Of a stretch of 64,000 nucleotides of DNA, positions 63,924 through 64,000 are shown piece by piece. Made by a program: the position numbers and the translations under genes. The notes under the pieces are model-generated. The model was not told the DNA's origin. It did not search any database and saw nothing but the letters and a program-made list of their open reading frames with translations. Every line of letters begins with the position of its first letter. The stretch's first letter is position 1. The stretch comes from an uncultured Lachnospiraceae bacterium (GTDB taxonomy: Bacteria; Bacillota; Clostridia; Lachnospirales; Lachnospiraceae), in NCBI GenBank assembly GCA_934293575.1, contig CAKQYU010000003.1, forward strand, positions 203,407 to 267,406, in the 5' to 3' direction.

Positions 63924-64000
63924 TGCGGATGACAGGAATTGAACCTGCACGGTCTCCCACTAGATCCTAAGTCTAGCGCGTCTGCCAGTTCCGCCACATC
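63924..64000 (-). tRNA. tRNA-Leu (anticodon UAG), 5' end cut off
   Basis: On the minus strand the window ends inside the acceptor stem; about three 5' bases (expected GCG) lie outside. The anticodon stem is CTAGA/TCTAG with loop CTTAGGA, giving anticodon UAG, which reads leucine CUA codons. A long variable arm (class II) and the T-arm GGTTCAATTCC are present, and CATCCGC pairs back to the 5' end with discriminator A at 63924. CCA is not encoded. Confidence 0.95.

Overview
The window looks like chromosomal DNA of an anaerobic, AT-rich Firmicute, most likely a gut Lachnospiraceae. The evidence is the dgt-dnaG-rpoD-trmK-nif3 gene order, the low GC content, AGGAGG-type ribosome binding sites, secreted proteins with tandem DUF5648-type tails, and glycosyltransferase families common in that group. 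No species can be named from the sequence alone. Almost every gene is on the minus strand, so transcription runs from high to low coordinates. The only well-supported plus-strand genes are an HNH/AP2-like gene and the RNase P RNA gene behind it.

About 1-1,450 holds the start of a secreted protein and a small coiled-coil protein built from tandem 9-residue repeats. About 1,450-19,450 is a Wzx/Wzy-type capsule or exopolysaccharide operon. It starts at a strong promoter (19,497-19,525) and ends at a strong terminator (1,371-1,396). It encodes a 4,6-dehydratase, an aminotransferase, an initiating phosphoglycosyltransferase, three further glycosyltransferases, an ATP-grasp protein, a polymerase, a flippase, a pyruvyl-transferase-type protein paired with an iron-sulfur protein, three nucleotide-sugar enzymes and a Wzz-like protein. 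The gene set could make a zwitterionic glycan.

About 19,550-26,580 holds a membrane-repeat-metallo-beta-lactamase-fold fusion, its membrane partner, and two secreted proteins (a CAP protein and a papain-like protease) that share a C-terminal repeat module. About 26,590-45,905 is a second polysaccharide locus of the ABC-export type, headed by glmM with its own promoter. It has a large initiating transferase, a DUF1972 transferase, several GT2 enzymes, Wzm/Wzt-like export proteins, a GacI/GacJ-like side-chain pair with a DUF2142 membrane protein, and a methyltransferase next to a kinase-like/coiled-coil/GT2-GT2 protein that resembles a split WbdD chain terminator.

About 45,980-57,840 is mostly housekeeping: a small lipoprotein, a lipid kinase, the queuosine precursor operon queD-queE-folE-queC, thrC, a 3D-domain protein, a MATE transporter, the HNH/AP2-like gene, rnpB, an unrecognised gene and a TGS-uridine-kinase protein. 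A 219-bp nested inverted repeat lies in front of queD. About 57,860-63,500 is the nif3/trmK/rpoD/dnaG/dgt block. The right edge has an ABC-transporter remnant and a tRNA-Leu(UAG) cut by the window end.

Functionally, the window combines two independent surface-glycan systems, the secreted proteins between them that may act at the same surface, and core replication, transcription and tRNA-modification genes. Product names rest on motifs read by eye. No database search was run.
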